Part shown: one piece after another, positions 45,233-55,409 of the stretch | Layout: each line of letters starts with the position of its first letter | Numbering within the stretch: the first letter of the stretch is position 1 | DNA from: Flavobacteriaceae bacterium | GTDB taxonomy: Bacteria > Bacteroidota > Bacteroidia > Flavobacteriales > Flavobacteriaceae | Assembly: GCA_004762155.1 (NCBI GenBank) | Contig: SIHP01000005.1 | Span: forward strand, 124,001-188,000 | Direction of reading: 5' to 3' | DNA length: 64,000 bases | The notes under the pieces: model-generated | Databases searched by the model: none | Seen by the model: only the letters and a program-made list of their open reading frames with translations | What the model was told of the DNA's origin: nothing | Made by a program: the position numbers and the translations under genes

Positions 45233-45985
45233 ATGATAACAATTAATACAATTGATGATGTTATAAAAACATTGCAAGACATTATTGATGAATCAATAAA
45301 AAACAAAAGTCCTCTGGGATACTTTGCTGCTTTGTACAAAAAGGTTACTATTAAAGTTAAAGAAGGTATTGCTAATAATATTTTTGATGATGGGCCAAGA
45401 ATGGAAAAACTCGATATTATTTTTGCGAAAAGATATATAGACGCTTACTACAGTTTTCAAAAGAATAAACCCATTTCTAATGCTTGGAAAGAAGCTTTTG
45501 ATCTTGCTAATAATTATTGGCCAACTGTTTTACAACATTTACTTATAGGAATGAATGCACATATAAATCTTGATTTAGGAATTGCAGCAGCAGAAGTTTC
45601 TAAAGGACAAGATATTGAAAATTTAAAAGATGATTTTAACAAAATAAATACTGTTTTATCGTCTTTAGTTATGGATGTTGAAAATGATCTTTCTAAAATA
45701 TGGCCGTTTCTTAAAAAGATTTTAAAACTCACTAAAAAAGCTGATGATTTTTTAATTGACTTCAGTATGAAAAAAGCTCGGGATGAAGCTTGGGATTTTG
45801 CAGTAAAATTATCAAATACAAAAGCTTCTAAAATTGAAGAAGCTATTAAATTAAAAGATAAAGGAACTTCAGAAATAGCTTCACTTATTACAAATCCAGG
45901 GATTATACCTAGCTTTATATTTGTATGTATTAGAATTGGAGAAAAAGGGAGTATTGTTCAAAAAATTTCAGATTTAATAGACTGA
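45233..45985 (+). CDS. DUF5995 family protein
   Basis: The 250-residue all-helical soluble protein contains LQHLLIGMNAHINLDLGIAAA, which I recognise as the DUF5995 signature with conserved His/Asn residues that could bind a metal. No activity is established for the family. It lies alone between the aromatic operon terminator and rsgA, 41 nt upstream of the latter. Confidence 0.75.
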   Translation: MITINTIDDVIKTLQDIIDESIKNKSPLGYFAALYKKVTIKVKEGIANNIFDDGPRMEKLDIIFAKRYIDAYYSFQKNKPISNAWKEAFDLANNYWPTVLQHLLIGMNAHINLDLGIAAAEVSKGQDIENLKDDFNKINTVLSSLVMDVENDLSKIWPFLKKILKLTKKADDFLIDFSMKKARDEAWDFAVKLSNTKASKIEEAIKLKDKGTSEIASLITNPGIIPSFIFVCIRIGEKGSIVQKISDLID

Positions 45986-46026
45986 GAATTTTAAAACATT
46001 AATTTTTTATTCTCATCTTTGTTGCT

Positions 46027-46971
46027 ATGACAGGAATTGTTTATAAATCAACTGGTAGTTGGTATTGGGTTAAATCTGAAGAAGGAGTTTTACTTAAATG
46101 TAGAATTAAAGGTAAATTTAGGTTAAAAGGTATAAAAAGTACCAATCCTATTGCTGTTGGCGATAAAGTTGACTTTGATATTGAAACCAATAACGATGAA
46201 GAAACTGGTGTTATAAAAAACATTCATGATCGTACAAATTGTATTGTAAGAAAATCGGTAAACTTATCTAAACAAACTCATATAATTGCAGCCAATATAG
46301 ATCAAGTTTTTCTATTAATCACTATCAACAACCCTCCTACTTTTACAACATTTATTGATCGATTTTTAGTCACTGCTAGAGCTTATAGAATTGATGTTAT
46401 TTTAGTCTTCAATAAAATAGATGCTTATGAAATTGAACAACGTGCTGAAGTTTTATATTTAAAGGATATCTATGAAAAAATTGGTTATAGATGTATAGAA
46501 GTATCTGCTACTGAGAATAAAAATGTAGACAAAATAAAGGAGTTAATGCTAACAAAAACCAGCATGTTTGTAGGACATTCTGGAGTTGGCAAATCTACCT
46601 TAGTTAACAGCATTGAACCTAACCTAAATTTAAAAACAAACATTATTTCAGACCAACACAAACAAGGTCAACACACAACTACTTTTGCAGAAATGTTTGA
46701 CCTAAGTTTTGATGCTAAAATAATTGACACTCCTGGTATAAAAGGTTTTGGTGTTGTGGATATAGAGAAAGAGGAATTAGGCGATTACTATCCTGAATTT
46801 TTTGAATTAAAACAACACTGTAAATTCAATAACTGTATTCATGTTAACGAACCTAAATGTGCTGTAAAAGAAGCTTTAGAAAACGAAGAAATATCTTGGT
46901 CTCGCTATAAAAGTTATTTACAAATTCTTGAAGGAGAAGACGAACATTATAGAACTGATATTTGGGAATAG
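46027..46971 (+). CDS. rsgA: Ribosome small subunit-dependent GTPase A
   Basis: The 314-residue protein is the circularly permuted GTPase that matures the 30S subunit. An N-terminal OB fold is followed by G4 VFNKIDAY, G1 GHSGVGKSTLVNSI and G3 DTPGIKGFG, and the C-terminal zinc knuckle CKFNNCIHVNEPKC. Length and order are normal. Confidence 0.96.
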   Translation: MTGIVYKSTGSWYWVKSEEGVLLKCRIKGKFRLKGIKSTNPIAVGDKVDFDIETNNDEETGVIKNIHDRTNCIVRKSVNLSKQTHIIAANIDQVFLLITINNPPTFTTFIDRFLVTARAYRIDVILVFNKIDAYEIEQRAEVLYLKDIYEKIGYRCIEVSATENKNVDKIKELMLTKTSMFVGHSGVGKSTLVNSIEPNLNLKTNIISDQHKQGQHTTTFAEMFDLSFDAKIIDTPGIKGFGVVDIEKEELGDYYPEFFELKQHCKFNNCIHVNEPKCAVKEALENEEISWSRYKSYLQILEGEDEHYRTDIWE

Positions 46972-46980
46972 TAGCATATC

Positions 46981-47095
46981 TTGGGCGTTGCCTTACAGCC
47001 AGGCTTTCACTACTCGCTTTTTTGTAAAAAAACAAAAAGAGCTCAAACAAATCGCTTACGATGAGCGCAATCGAATCGTTCAATCCCTAACGCAA
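46981..47095. repeat. Dispersed intergenic repeat between rsgA and dtd
   Basis: A 115-bp, relatively GC-rich unit begins TTGGGCGTTGCC and ends CAATCCCTAACGCAA, giving imperfect terminal inverted repeats (TTGGGCGTT/AACGCAA). Internal GCCAGGCTTTC, TCGC and ATCGTTCAATCCC match the pattern of a short repeat I have seen between genes in many Bacteroidota. It encodes nothing and fills the whole rsgA-dtd gap. Only one copy is in the window. Confidence 0.7.
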
Positions 47096-47105
47096 AACAA
47101 CTCAA

Positions 47106-47558
47106 ATGAAAGTAGTTATTCAAAAAACACTAAAAGCAAGTGTTACTATTCAAAATAAAATTGTTGCCAATATAAAAAAAGGCTTATTAGTCTTAGTTGG
47201 TATTGAGGATGCAGATACTGATGAAGATATTAATTGGCTATCTAAAAAAATTGTAAACCTTAGGATTTTTTTAGACGAAAATGACGTAATGAATGACTCT
47301 ATATTAGATGCTGATGGAAATATTATCATAGTTAGCCAATTTACATTACATGCTTCAACAAAAAAAGGAAATAGACCTAGCTATATTAAAGCGTCAAAAC
47401 CAGAATTTGCCATTCCAATGTACGAGAAATTCATACAGAAAATGGAATCAGACTTGGGTAAAAAAGTACAAACTGGTAAATTTGGTGCAGATATGAAGGT
47501 GGAATTAATTAATGATGGCCCAATTACTATTATTATTGATTCCAAAAACAAAACATAA
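47106..47558 (+). CDS. dtd: D-aminoacyl-tRNA deacylase
   Basis: The 150-residue protein hydrolyses D-aminoacyl-tRNAs. It has the catalytic SQFTLHASTKKGNRPS segment (family SQxTL) and the C-terminal NDGPITIIID (family NxGPxT). The start ATG at 47106 gives MKVVIQKTLKASV, the normal N-terminus. Confidence 0.95.
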   Translation: MKVVIQKTLKASVTIQNKIVANIKKGLLVLVGIEDADTDEDINWLSKKIVNLRIFLDENDVMNDSILDADGNIIIVSQFTLHASTKKGNRPSYIKASKPEFAIPMYEKFIQKMESDLGKKVQTGKFGADMKVELINDGPITIIIDSKNKT

Positions 47559-47658
47559 ACATACCTCTTAACATTATATTGATAATACTAAACTCTTGAT
47601 GAAGAATATTTTATTTACATTTGTTCTAAATTACTTATTAATTCAATAAAACAATATC

Positions 47659-48303
47659 ATGAAAAAATCTATTTTAACTATTCTTTTTGTAGCATTAACT
47701 ACTGTAGCATGTAAAACTGAAAAAAAGGTAGAAACTAGCGAAGCTGTTAAAGAAGAAAAGAAAATTGAAAATCCAATTAGCTCATATAAAGTAAATGTTT
47801 TGGAATCTTCTGTTGCATGGAAAGGAAATAAACCAACTGGTTCTCACAACGGAGATATTAAAATTTTAAATGGTTTATTTGATATTGAAAACGGGGCTTT
47901 AAAAGCTGGTGAGTTTACAATTGATATGAAATCTATTAACTGTTTAGATTTGGAAGCTGGTAAAGGAAAAGAAAAATTAGAAGGACATTTAAATAATGTT
48001 GACTTTTTTGATGTTGAAAAATTTCCAACTGCAAAATTTGTAGTAACAAGCTCTGAAGTAAAAGACGGAAAAACTAATGTTACTGGAAACTTTACACTTA
48101 AAGAAATAACAAAAAGCATAACTATACCAGTTACAATTACTGAAGGAGAAGATGGAGTTGCTACTTTTAAAAGTGATGTATTTAATGTTGACAGAACAGA
48201 GTTTGGAGTTACATACAGTTCGAAAAAATTTGATGCTGCTTTAAAAGATAAATTCATTAATGATTTAATGGAAATTTCTTTTGATATTAAAGCTAAGAAA
48301 TAA
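47659..48303 (+). CDS. YceI-family lipoprotein
   Basis: The 214-residue protein has a lipoprotein signal ending TVACKTE, a short charged linker and a YceI beta-barrel from about residue 40 (VNVLESSVAWKGNKPTGSHNG ... in parts; DFFDVEKFPTAKFVVT is the family signature). YceI proteins bind isoprenoid-like lipids; the exact ligand here is unknown. It shares a two-way terminator with lipB. Confidence 0.9.
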   Translation: MKKSILTILFVALTTVACKTEKKVETSEAVKEEKKIENPISSYKVNVLESSVAWKGNKPTGSHNGDIKILNGLFDIENGALKAGEFTIDMKSINCLDLEAGKGKEKLEGHLNNVDFFDVEKFPTAKFVVTSSEVKDGKTNVTGNFTLKEITKSITIPVTITEGEDGVATFKSDVFNVDRTEFGVTYSSKKFDAALKDKFINDLMEISFDIKAKK

Positions 48304-48319
48304 TTTACTTTTTTATTAT

Positions 48320-48357
48320 AAAATAAAAGAGAGCCAAAATTGGCTCTCTTTTATTTT
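48320..48357. terminator. Bidirectional terminator between yceI-like gene and lipB
   Basis: Perfect 18-bp arms with core AGAGAGCCAA around AA sit between convergent genes. The distal arm overlaps the last 7 bases of lipB. Confidence 0.92.
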
Positions 48358-49055
48358 ATAATAAATTCATCAACCTCAAAAAGATCCTTAAAATGTTTTA
48401 ATATTTTCTCTTTTACTTCTTCCACATTAACTTCTTCACCTAATTCTGCATGCATAGAAGTAACTGCTTTACCTTTTATCCCACAAGGAATTATATTATC
48501 AAAGTACCCTAAATTGGCATTTGCATTTAAGGCAAAACCATGCATAGTAACCCAACGGCTTGTACGAATACCCATTGCACAAATTTTACGAGCAAATGGT
48601 GTCCCAACACCTAACCACACACCTGTTTCTCCTTCACTACGCTCTCCTTTTAATCCGTATTCAGCTATTGTTAAAATAATAACTTCTTCTAATAATCGTA
48701 AATACTTATGAATATCTGTAAAAAAATTTTCTAAATCTAAAATAGGATAACCTACTATTTGCCCAGGTCCGTGATAGGTAATATCTCCTCCTCTATTTAT
48801 TTTATAAAATGTAGCCCCTTTTTCTTTTAATTGTTCTTCATTAAGTAATAAATTACTCATATCTCCACTTTTCCCTAATGTATAAACATGTGGATGTTCT
48901 ACAAAAAGAAAATAATTTTTAGTCTTAAGAGATGTTTCATTTCTTCTATTTTTGATTTTTACATCAACGACACTTTGCAATAAATCAGACTGGTAGTCCC
49001 AAGTCTCTTTATAATCTTTTTGCGATAATTCCTCTAAATGGACATTTTTATTCAT
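48351..49055 (-). CDS. lipB: Octanoyltransferase
   Basis: The 234-residue protein transfers octanoate from ACP to lipoyl domains. It has RGGDITYHGPGQIVGYP, the lysine motif ARKICAMGIRTSRWVTMHG and the active-site cysteine in IIPCGIKG, matching E. coli LipB positions. Length is slightly above average because of an N-terminal extension. Confidence 0.95.
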   Translation of the reverse strand: MNKNVHLEELSQKDYKETWDYQSDLLQSVVDVKIKNRRNETSLKTKNYFLFVEHPHVYTLGKSGDMSNLLLNEEQLKEKGATFYKINRGGDITYHGPGQIVGYPILDLENFFTDIHKYLRLLEEVIILTIAEYGLKGERSEGETGVWLGVGTPFARKICAMGIRTSRWVTMHGFALNANANLGYFDNIIPCGIKGKAVTSMHAELGEEVNVEEVKEKILKHFKDLFEVDEFIIK

Positions 49056-49097
49056 ATTTTTGTAAAATAATATCTTTTTTAATACAAATATATAATT

Positions 49098-51305
49098 ATG
49101 AATAAAAAAATACTCTTCTTATTCTTTTTTTATGCAGCTTTCACTTCTGCTCAAACGTGGAAAATAGTTGATTTAGAAAATAATAAAGCAAAAACTGAAT
49201 TAGAATTCAGAAAAACAACACCTACAAAATACAACTTATATCACTTAGATACTGATTTATTAAAAAATGATGTAAGTATAGAAAGTATAATTAGTCTTCC
49301 TAATCATAATGGTACTTTTTCTAAATTTTCTATTACTGAACATCAAAACTTCACAAATTCCGTGGCTTCAAAATATGGTTATATTAAATCTTTTTCATTA
49401 AAAGGTATTGATGATAAAACTGCTACTGGAAAAATTAGTATTGGTAAAGATGGTTTTCATGCTGTTGTCTTTTCTGGAAAGCATTCTACGACTTATATAG
49501 ATCCTTATACTAAGGATAAATCAACATATATATTATACAACAGAAAGGATCTAAAAGATAAAAACACTGACTTTGGATGTCTTTTAGAAGAAGATGAAAA
49601 TATAAAAAATAAAGTAAGTTCAATCGCTCAAAAAAACGCAGATGATGGAAAACTAAGAACATATAAATTGGCACTTGCTTGTACTGGTGAATATGCTCAA
49701 TTTCATGTAAATAATCAAGGACTAAATGCTGGAACAGATGACGAAAAAACAGCAGCTGTTTTATCAGCTATGAATACAACTATGACTCGTGTTAATGGGC
49801 TTTTTGAAAGAGATGTAGCTGCCACCTTTACAATTGTTCTAAATTCAAGTGGTGAAAATGAACTTATCTTCTTAGATAGTGAAACAGATAATTTAACAAA
49901 CGATAGTGCTGGCATCTTAATTGATGAAAGCCAAAATCTTTGTGACAATACTATCGGGTCTGATAATTATGATATTGGCCATACATTTAGTACTGGTGCT
50001 GGTGGTTTGGCTGGATTAGGCGTTCTTTGTTCTAATGGACAAAAGGGTAGAGGAGTTACTGGAACAAACTCTCCTATTGGTGATACTTATGATGTTGATT
50101 ATGTTGCTCATGAGATTGGACATCAATTTGGTGCTTCACACACGTTTAACAACTCTTGTAGTGGAAATAGATCCAGCACTACATCTGTTGAACCTGGAAG
50201 TGGTACAACAATTATGGCATATGCAGGAATTTGTACCCCAAACATACAAAATCAAAGTGATGATTATTTTCATGCTGTAAGCATTGATCAAATGTGGACA
50301 GTAATGCAACAAGCTTGTGGCGTTTTAACAGACACAAACAATGAAGCTCCTATAGTAAATGCGGGGAATGACTTTTCAGTACCAAGATCTACTCCAATAA
50401 TTTTAACTGGATCTGCTACAGACATAGACAACAGTAGCTTAACTTATTGTTGGGAGCAAATAGATAATGAAATAGCTTCAATGCCTCCTATCGCTTCTAG
50501 TTTTGCAGGACCGTCTTTTAGATCCCTTCCTCCTTCAGAATTTAGCTATAGATATTTACCTGCATTGTCAACTGTAATCTCTGGCAGCACTGAAAATGAA
50601 TGGGAAGTAATTCCTTCAACGCGTAGAACACTAGATTTCTCATTTTTAGTTAGAGATAACAATACTAATGGAGGCGCAACAGGAAGAGATGACATGACAG
50701 TAAGTTTTACTAGTGCTAGTGCTTTTTTAGTTACCTCACAAAATACGGCAGTAACATGGAATCTAAATACAACAGAAACCATTACTTGGGATAAATCAAC
50801 TACTGACCAAGCCCCAATAAACTGCCAAAACGTAAAAATAATGCTTTCAATTGATGGAGGAGCAACATTCACGACTGTATTAACCGAAAGTACTCCTAAT
50901 GATGGAAGTTTTGACTTTGTTGTTTCTGACGCCTTGGAAACAACTGATTCTGCAAGAATAATGATTTTAGCTATTGACAACATATTTTATAATGTTAACT
51001 CAACCAACTTTTCCATAATTTCTAATTCATTGAGTACTACCGATACTGTATTTGAAAATTTTTCTTTTTTCCCAAATCCAGTAGAAGATTCTTTACATTT
51101 AATTTTCAATACTCCAAATTCAAAAGAACCAATTAATATTGATTTGTTTGATATAACTGGAAAAACGGTTAAGTCTTTAACACTAGAGAATAACTCAGAT
51201 GTTTTTAATCAAGAAATAGATTTTAAAGGTTTAAATTCTGGAATTTATATGTTGAAAGTTAAAAACGGAGATAAACAAACTTTTAAGAAACTTATATTTA
51301 AGTAA
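49098..51305 (+). CDS. Secreted reprolysin-like zinc metalloprotease with type IX sorting domain
   Basis: The 735-residue protein has a signal peptide (MNKKILFLFFFYAAFTSAQ), a propeptide-like region, and a metalloprotease domain with HEIGHQFGASHTF (HExxHxxGxxH) near residue 338. An Ig/PKD-like region follows, and the C-terminus is a type A T9SS sorting domain (FFPNPVEDSLHL, LNSGIYMLKVKNGDKQTFKKLIF). It would be exported across the outer membrane. The next gene is a longer paralogue. Confidence 0.92.
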   Translation: MNKKILFLFFFYAAFTSAQTWKIVDLENNKAKTELEFRKTTPTKYNLYHLDTDLLKNDVSIESIISLPNHNGTFSKFSITEHQNFTNSVASKYGYIKSFSLKGIDDKTATGKISIGKDGFHAVVFSGKHSTTYIDPYTKDKSTYILYNRKDLKDKNTDFGCLLEEDENIKNKVSSIAQKNADDGKLRTYKLALACTGEYAQFHVNNQGLNAGTDDEKTAAVLSAMNTTMTRVNGLFERDVAATFTIVLNSSGENELIFLDSETDNLTNDSAGILIDESQNLCDNTIGSDNYDIGHTFSTGAGGLAGLGVLCSNGQKGRGVTGTNSPIGDTYDVDYVAHEIGHQFGASHTFNNSCSGNRSSTTSVEPGSGTTIMAYAGICTPNIQNQSDDYFHAVSIDQMWTVMQQACGVLTDTNNEAPIVNAGNDFSVPRSTPIILTGSATDIDNSSLTYCWEQIDNEIASMPPIASSFAGPSFRSLPPSEFSYRYLPALSTVISGSTENEWEVIPSTRRTLDFSFLVRDNNTNGGATGRDDMTVSFTSASAFLVTSQNTAVTWNLNTTETITWDKSTTDQAPINCQNVKIMLSIDGGATFTTVLTESTPNDGSFDFVVSDALETTDSARIMILAIDNIFYNVNSTNFSIISNSLSTTDTVFENFSFFPNPVEDSLHLIFNTPNSKEPINIDLFDITGKTVKSLTLENNSDVFNQEIDFKGLNSGIYMLKVKNGDKQTFKKLIFK

Positions 51306-51351
51306 ACTTAAATATTAAAAAGTATTAAAATACTTATAAAAACTCACAAAC

Positions 51352-51387
51352 AAAGAGCTTAACTATCTAAACATAGTTAAGCTCTTT
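51352..51387 (+). terminator. Terminator of the first metalloprotease gene
   Basis: Fifteen-bp perfect arms with core GAGCTTAACTAT around CTAAAC, followed by a T-rich run, lie 47 nt after the gene. Confidence 0.9.
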
Positions 51388-51526
51388 ATTTTTTACTTTT
51401 AAAATACATGATTTAATTGACTTAGTTTGTAATCTTCATTCATCGGCTCTTCTATTTTTTATTCATACTTTAGCATTAGATACTTAATAATAAAAGAGAT
51501 TAAACTTTATCTCAAAATTATATACC

Positions 51527-54500
51527 ATGAATAAAATTATACTTCTTCTTATCTTGAGTGTAAACTTTTTATATGCTCAAAGTCCATGGGAAAAAATTGA
51601 TTCAGAAAACTACAAGTCAAAAGTTGAATTACAGTTCAGTAAAACACACCCAAAAACCTTTGATTTATATTCTTTAAACACAGAGTCTTTTAAAAAAGAC
51701 ATATCCTCTTTAAACATAATTAACATTCCTGTAAATGGAAGCTTAGCAAGTTTTTCTATAAAAGAATCATCTACTTTCTCAAAACCCTTGGCTTTAAAAT
51801 ATGGTTATATTAAATCATTTTCATTAAAAGGAATTCATGATAAAACTGCTACTGGAAAAATTAGTATTGGTATAGACGGAGTTCATATTATTATTTTTTC
51901 AGGTAAACATTCCACTATTTATATTAACCCATATACAAAAGATAAAAGCACTTATATAGCATATAAAAAAGATCAATTAGACCATAGAGACAATCATTTT
52001 CAATGCTTAGTAGACGAAAATCATACTAAAGAAAAAATAAGTTCTAAACTTCAACATAAAAATGCAAACGACGGCATCTTAAGAACCTATAGACTTGCAT
52101 TAACTTGTACAGGCGAATACGCACAGTTTCATATACAAAACCAAGGTATTTCAAATACCGCAACAGATGCTGTAAAAAAAGCTGCTATCTTATCAGCTAT
52201 GAATACAACAGTGACTCGTATAAATGGTGTTTTTGAAAGAGATTTAGCTGTTAACATGTCTATTGTTTTAAATTCTAATGGTGAAAATGAACTTGTTTTT
52301 TTAGACAGTGAAACAGATAGTTTGTCTAATGGGGAGGCTTTTACTTTACTTGAAGAAAACCAAGAACTTTGCGATAATATTATAGGAACAAATAACTACG
52401 ACATAGGACATGTTTTTAGTATAAGTTCTAACCCTGGTGGTGATGGCTTGGCTGCTTTGGGAGTATTATGCTCTAATGGTAACAAAGCAAAAGGTGTTAC
52501 AGGTAATCAATCTCCTATTGGAGACACTTATGATATTGATTTTGTTGCACACGAAATCGGACATCAATTTGGGGCAAACCATACATTTAATAACTCTTGT
52601 AGTAGTAATAGATGGACACAAACTGCAGTGGAACCTGGAAGCGGTACAACAATTATGGGATATGCTGGTATTTGTCCTCCAGATATACAATCTAATAGTG
52701 ATGATTATTTTCATGCAGTAAGTATTAATGAAATGTGGACAGTTATAGAGAACACATCTTGTGCCACAGAAACAAACACAAATAATACAGCACCAATTGT
52801 TAATGCTGGTAATGATGTTTCTGTTCCTAAATCTACTCCATTATTGCTAAAAGGAGAAGCTACAGATTCTGATAGTAATAGCCTAACTTATTGCTGGGAA
52901 CAAATTGATACAGAAATAGCAACTATGCCTCCTTTAGCTACAAACGAAGCTGGACCTTTATTTAGATCTTTACCTCCAAGTAGTGATCCAGATAGATACT
53001 TACCTACTCTTAATACTGTTATTTCTGGTAATACTTCAACCGAATGGGAAGTAATACCATCTACAGCTAGAGATATGAATTTTTCATTATTAGTTAGAGA
53101 CAATAATCAAAATGGAGGTGCAAGTGAAAGAGATGATATAAAAATTAGTGTTATTGACACAGATCCTTTTACAGTTACAACTCCAAACACCAATATCACA
53201 TGGAATGTAGGCGCTACAGAAACAATCACGTGGGATAAATCCACAACTGATTTAGCTCCTATAAACTGTCAAAATGTAAAAATAATGCTCTCTACTGACG
53301 GAGGAGAAACATTTCCTATAACTTTAGCTGAAAGCACTCCAAATGATGGGATTCATAACTTTATTGTTCCAAACCAATTAACTACATCTGCACGAATTAT
53401 GATTGCAGGTATTGATAATATTTTTTATAATGTAAACGCTACAAACTTTACGATAGCATCTACAGGACCTACATTTGTTTTATCCAATGCCTCTTTAGCA
53501 CAAGAAACTTGTAATGATGTATCTTCTTCTGTTTCATATGAGATCAATATTGATTTCATAAATAGTTTTTCTGAAACTGTAAATCTTACTTTAGAGAATA
53601 TTCCAACAGGAACAACTGCTACACTTTCAAACACATCTATCACTGATGATAGTTTAATTACACTTACTTTAACTAATTTTGAAAATGTAACTGCTGGGGA
53701 TTATACCATAAAATTAAATGGAGAATCATCTTCTTTAAATAGTTTTCTAGAATTACCACCCCTTAAAGTTAATGTTAACACTTTTACAGCAGTTAACCTA
53801 TCTTCTCCCTTAAACAACCAAACAAATATTAACATACAGGAACTAGATTTAACCTGGGACAACACAGATAGTAACTCTAGTTTATTTGACTTACAAATAG
53901 CAACCGATGTTAATTTTACTACAATTGTTATATCTGAAGAGAATATATCAAATAATGGATTTACTTTAACTGAATTCTTAAACTGGAATACAACTTACTT
54001 CTGGAGAGTTAAGCCAAAGAATAGTTGTGGAGAAGGAGATTTCTCATCTACTTTTACTTTTACAACAACAGAAGAAGGTTACTGCTCATCTAACTTTGAC
54101 AATATTGATGAATACATAACCAATGTTACCTTTGGGTCTATAAACAATAATTCTGGAGATGCTAACGAAGACGAAGCAAATGGTTCTGCTGGATATCAAA
54201 ATTTCACAAGTATTAGTACAAATTTAATAATTGGAGTAACTTATACATTAAGTGTTAGCCTAAACCCTGTTGGATACCAAGATCATTGTTATGTTTTTAT
54301 TGACTGGAATAACGACTCAATTTTTAACACAGATAATGAACGTTATGATTTAGGTACACATGAACAAACAAATGACTCTACAGGTACTTTAGACATAACA
54401 ATTCCTGAAGATGCGACTTTAGGAGAAACAAGAATGAGAGTAATTATTGAGTATTATGATACTACACTTACATACGGTTCTGGCCCTTGTAATTCTGATC

Positions 54501-54832
54501 ATAATTGGGAATATGGAGAAACAGAAGATTATTCTGTTAACATTACAGACAGTCAACCAACAAATACCGGCAATGCCTTTGATAATTTTTCAATGTTTCC
54601 AAATCCTGTAGAAGATAGTTTAAATATACTTTTTGACGTTCCTTATACTAAAGAAAATGTAAATATTAGCCTTTTTGATTTTACAGGAAAATTAATAAAG
54701 TCAGAAACATATCAAGATAATAATGAGTTTTTTACCAAAAGCCTCCCTCTTAATTATCTTCAATCGGGAGTATATTTATTAAAAATAACAAATGGTATTA
54801 TTTATACTACACAGAAAATAATTGTAGAATAA
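51527..54832 (+). CDS. Secreted reprolysin-like metalloprotease, longer paralogue with Fn3-like and GEVED domains
   Basis: The 1101-residue protein is collinear with its neighbour through residue about 650: signal peptide ending LYAQ, propeptide (same KYGYIKSFSLKGI), and HEIGHQFGANHTF near 341. It then has extra modules: an Ig-like domain, a fibronectin III-like domain (about 760-850, WNTTYFWRVKPKNSCGEG), a GEVED domain (about 890-1010, CYVFIDWNNDSIFN and EYGETEDYSVNI) and the T9SS sorting domain (MFPNPVEDSLNILF). GEVED is common on secreted adhesin-like proteases. A tandem duplication with gain or loss of modules is inferred. Confidence 0.92.
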   Translation: MNKIILLLILSVNFLYAQSPWEKIDSENYKSKVELQFSKTHPKTFDLYSLNTESFKKDISSLNIINIPVNGSLASFSIKESSTFSKPLALKYGYIKSFSLKGIHDKTATGKISIGIDGVHIIIFSGKHSTIYINPYTKDKSTYIAYKKDQLDHRDNHFQCLVDENHTKEKISSKLQHKNANDGILRTYRLALTCTGEYAQFHIQNQGISNTATDAVKKAAILSAMNTTVTRINGVFERDLAVNMSIVLNSNGENELVFLDSETDSLSNGEAFTLLEENQELCDNIIGTNNYDIGHVFSISSNPGGDGLAALGVLCSNGNKAKGVTGNQSPIGDTYDIDFVAHEIGHQFGANHTFNNSCSSNRWTQTAVEPGSGTTIMGYAGICPPDIQSNSDDYFHAVSINEMWTVIENTSCATETNTNNTAPIVNAGNDVSVPKSTPLLLKGEATDSDSNSLTYCWEQIDTEIATMPPLATNEAGPLFRSLPPSSDPDRYLPTLNTVISGNTSTEWEVIPSTARDMNFSLLVRDNNQNGGASERDDIKISVIDTDPFTVTTPNTNITWNVGATETITWDKSTTDLAPINCQNVKIMLSTDGGETFPITLAESTPNDGIHNFIVPNQLTTSARIMIAGIDNIFYNVNATNFTIASTGPTFVLSNASLAQETCNDVSSSVSYEINIDFINSFSETVNLTLENIPTGTTATLSNTSITDDSLITLTLTNFENVTAGDYTIKLNGESSSLNSFLELPPLKVNVNTFTAVNLSSPLNNQTNINIQELDLTWDNTDSNSSLFDLQIATDVNFTTIVISEENISNNGFTLTEFLNWNTTYFWRVKPKNSCGEGDFSSTFTFTTTEEGYCSSNFDNIDEYITNVTFGSINNNSGDANEDEANGSAGYQNFTSISTNLIIGVTYTLSVSLNPVGYQDHCYVFIDWNNDSIFNTDNERYDLGTHEQTNDSTGTLDITIPEDATLGETRMRVIIEYYDTTLTYGSGPCNSDHNWEYGETEDYSVNITDSQPTNTGNAFDNFSMFPNPVEDSLNILFDVPYTKENVNISLFDFTGKLIKSETYQDNNEFFTKSLPLNYLQSGVYLLKITNGIIYTTQKIIVE

Positions 54833-54900
54833 AGGTTAAGCCTTTCATATTGTAACAATAGTAAAATCCTATCGTCTTATATTTATAAGGCTTAAAATTT

Positions 54901-55401
54901 ATGGATATTTTTTTACTATTAATAGGGTTTTTATTTATTTCTCTGGGTATTATAGGTTCCTTTTTACCAATACTTCCTGGACCTATAACAAGCTGGATTG
55001 GCTTATTACTATTACAATTCACTGATGTAGTACCTTTAAACTGGACTTTCTTATCAGTTACACTTATAATCGCTGTTATTATTTTCTTTCTTGATTACTT
55101 TATACCTGCTATTGGCACAAAACATTTTGGAGGTACAAAAAACGGAATCTACGGCACTACAATAGGTTTAATCGTTGGACTATTCTCCCCTATTCCTTTT
55201 GGTATTTTAATCGGTGCGTTTTTGGGTGCTTTCATTGGAGAATTAATACATGACATTAACGATACAAACAGAGCATTAAAGGCTTCTTTTGGTGCTCTTC
55301 TTGGGTTTATCACCTCTATGTTTATTAAATTTTCAATATCACTTACCTATTTTGTTTTATTTTTCAATTCTTTTTGGCAATACAAGAGCGCCTTCTTTTA
55401 A
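54901..55401 (+). CDS. DUF456 membrane protein
   Basis: The 166-residue protein is almost wholly hydrophobic, with about five membrane segments, glycine-rich loops and the DUF456 features FLPILPGPITSWIGLLLL and GIYGTTIGLIVGLF. The family's function is unknown. It converges on the small RNA candidate encoded on the opposite strand. Confidence 0.88.
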   Translation: MDIFLLLIGFLFISLGIIGSFLPILPGPITSWIGLLLLQFTDVVPLNWTFLSVTLIIAVIIFFLDYFIPAIGTKHFGGTKNGIYGTTIGLIVGLFSPIPFGILIGAFLGAFIGELIHDINDTNRALKASFGALLGFITSMFIKFSISLTYFVLFFNSFWQYKSAFF

Positions 55402-55409
55402 ATAAAAAA

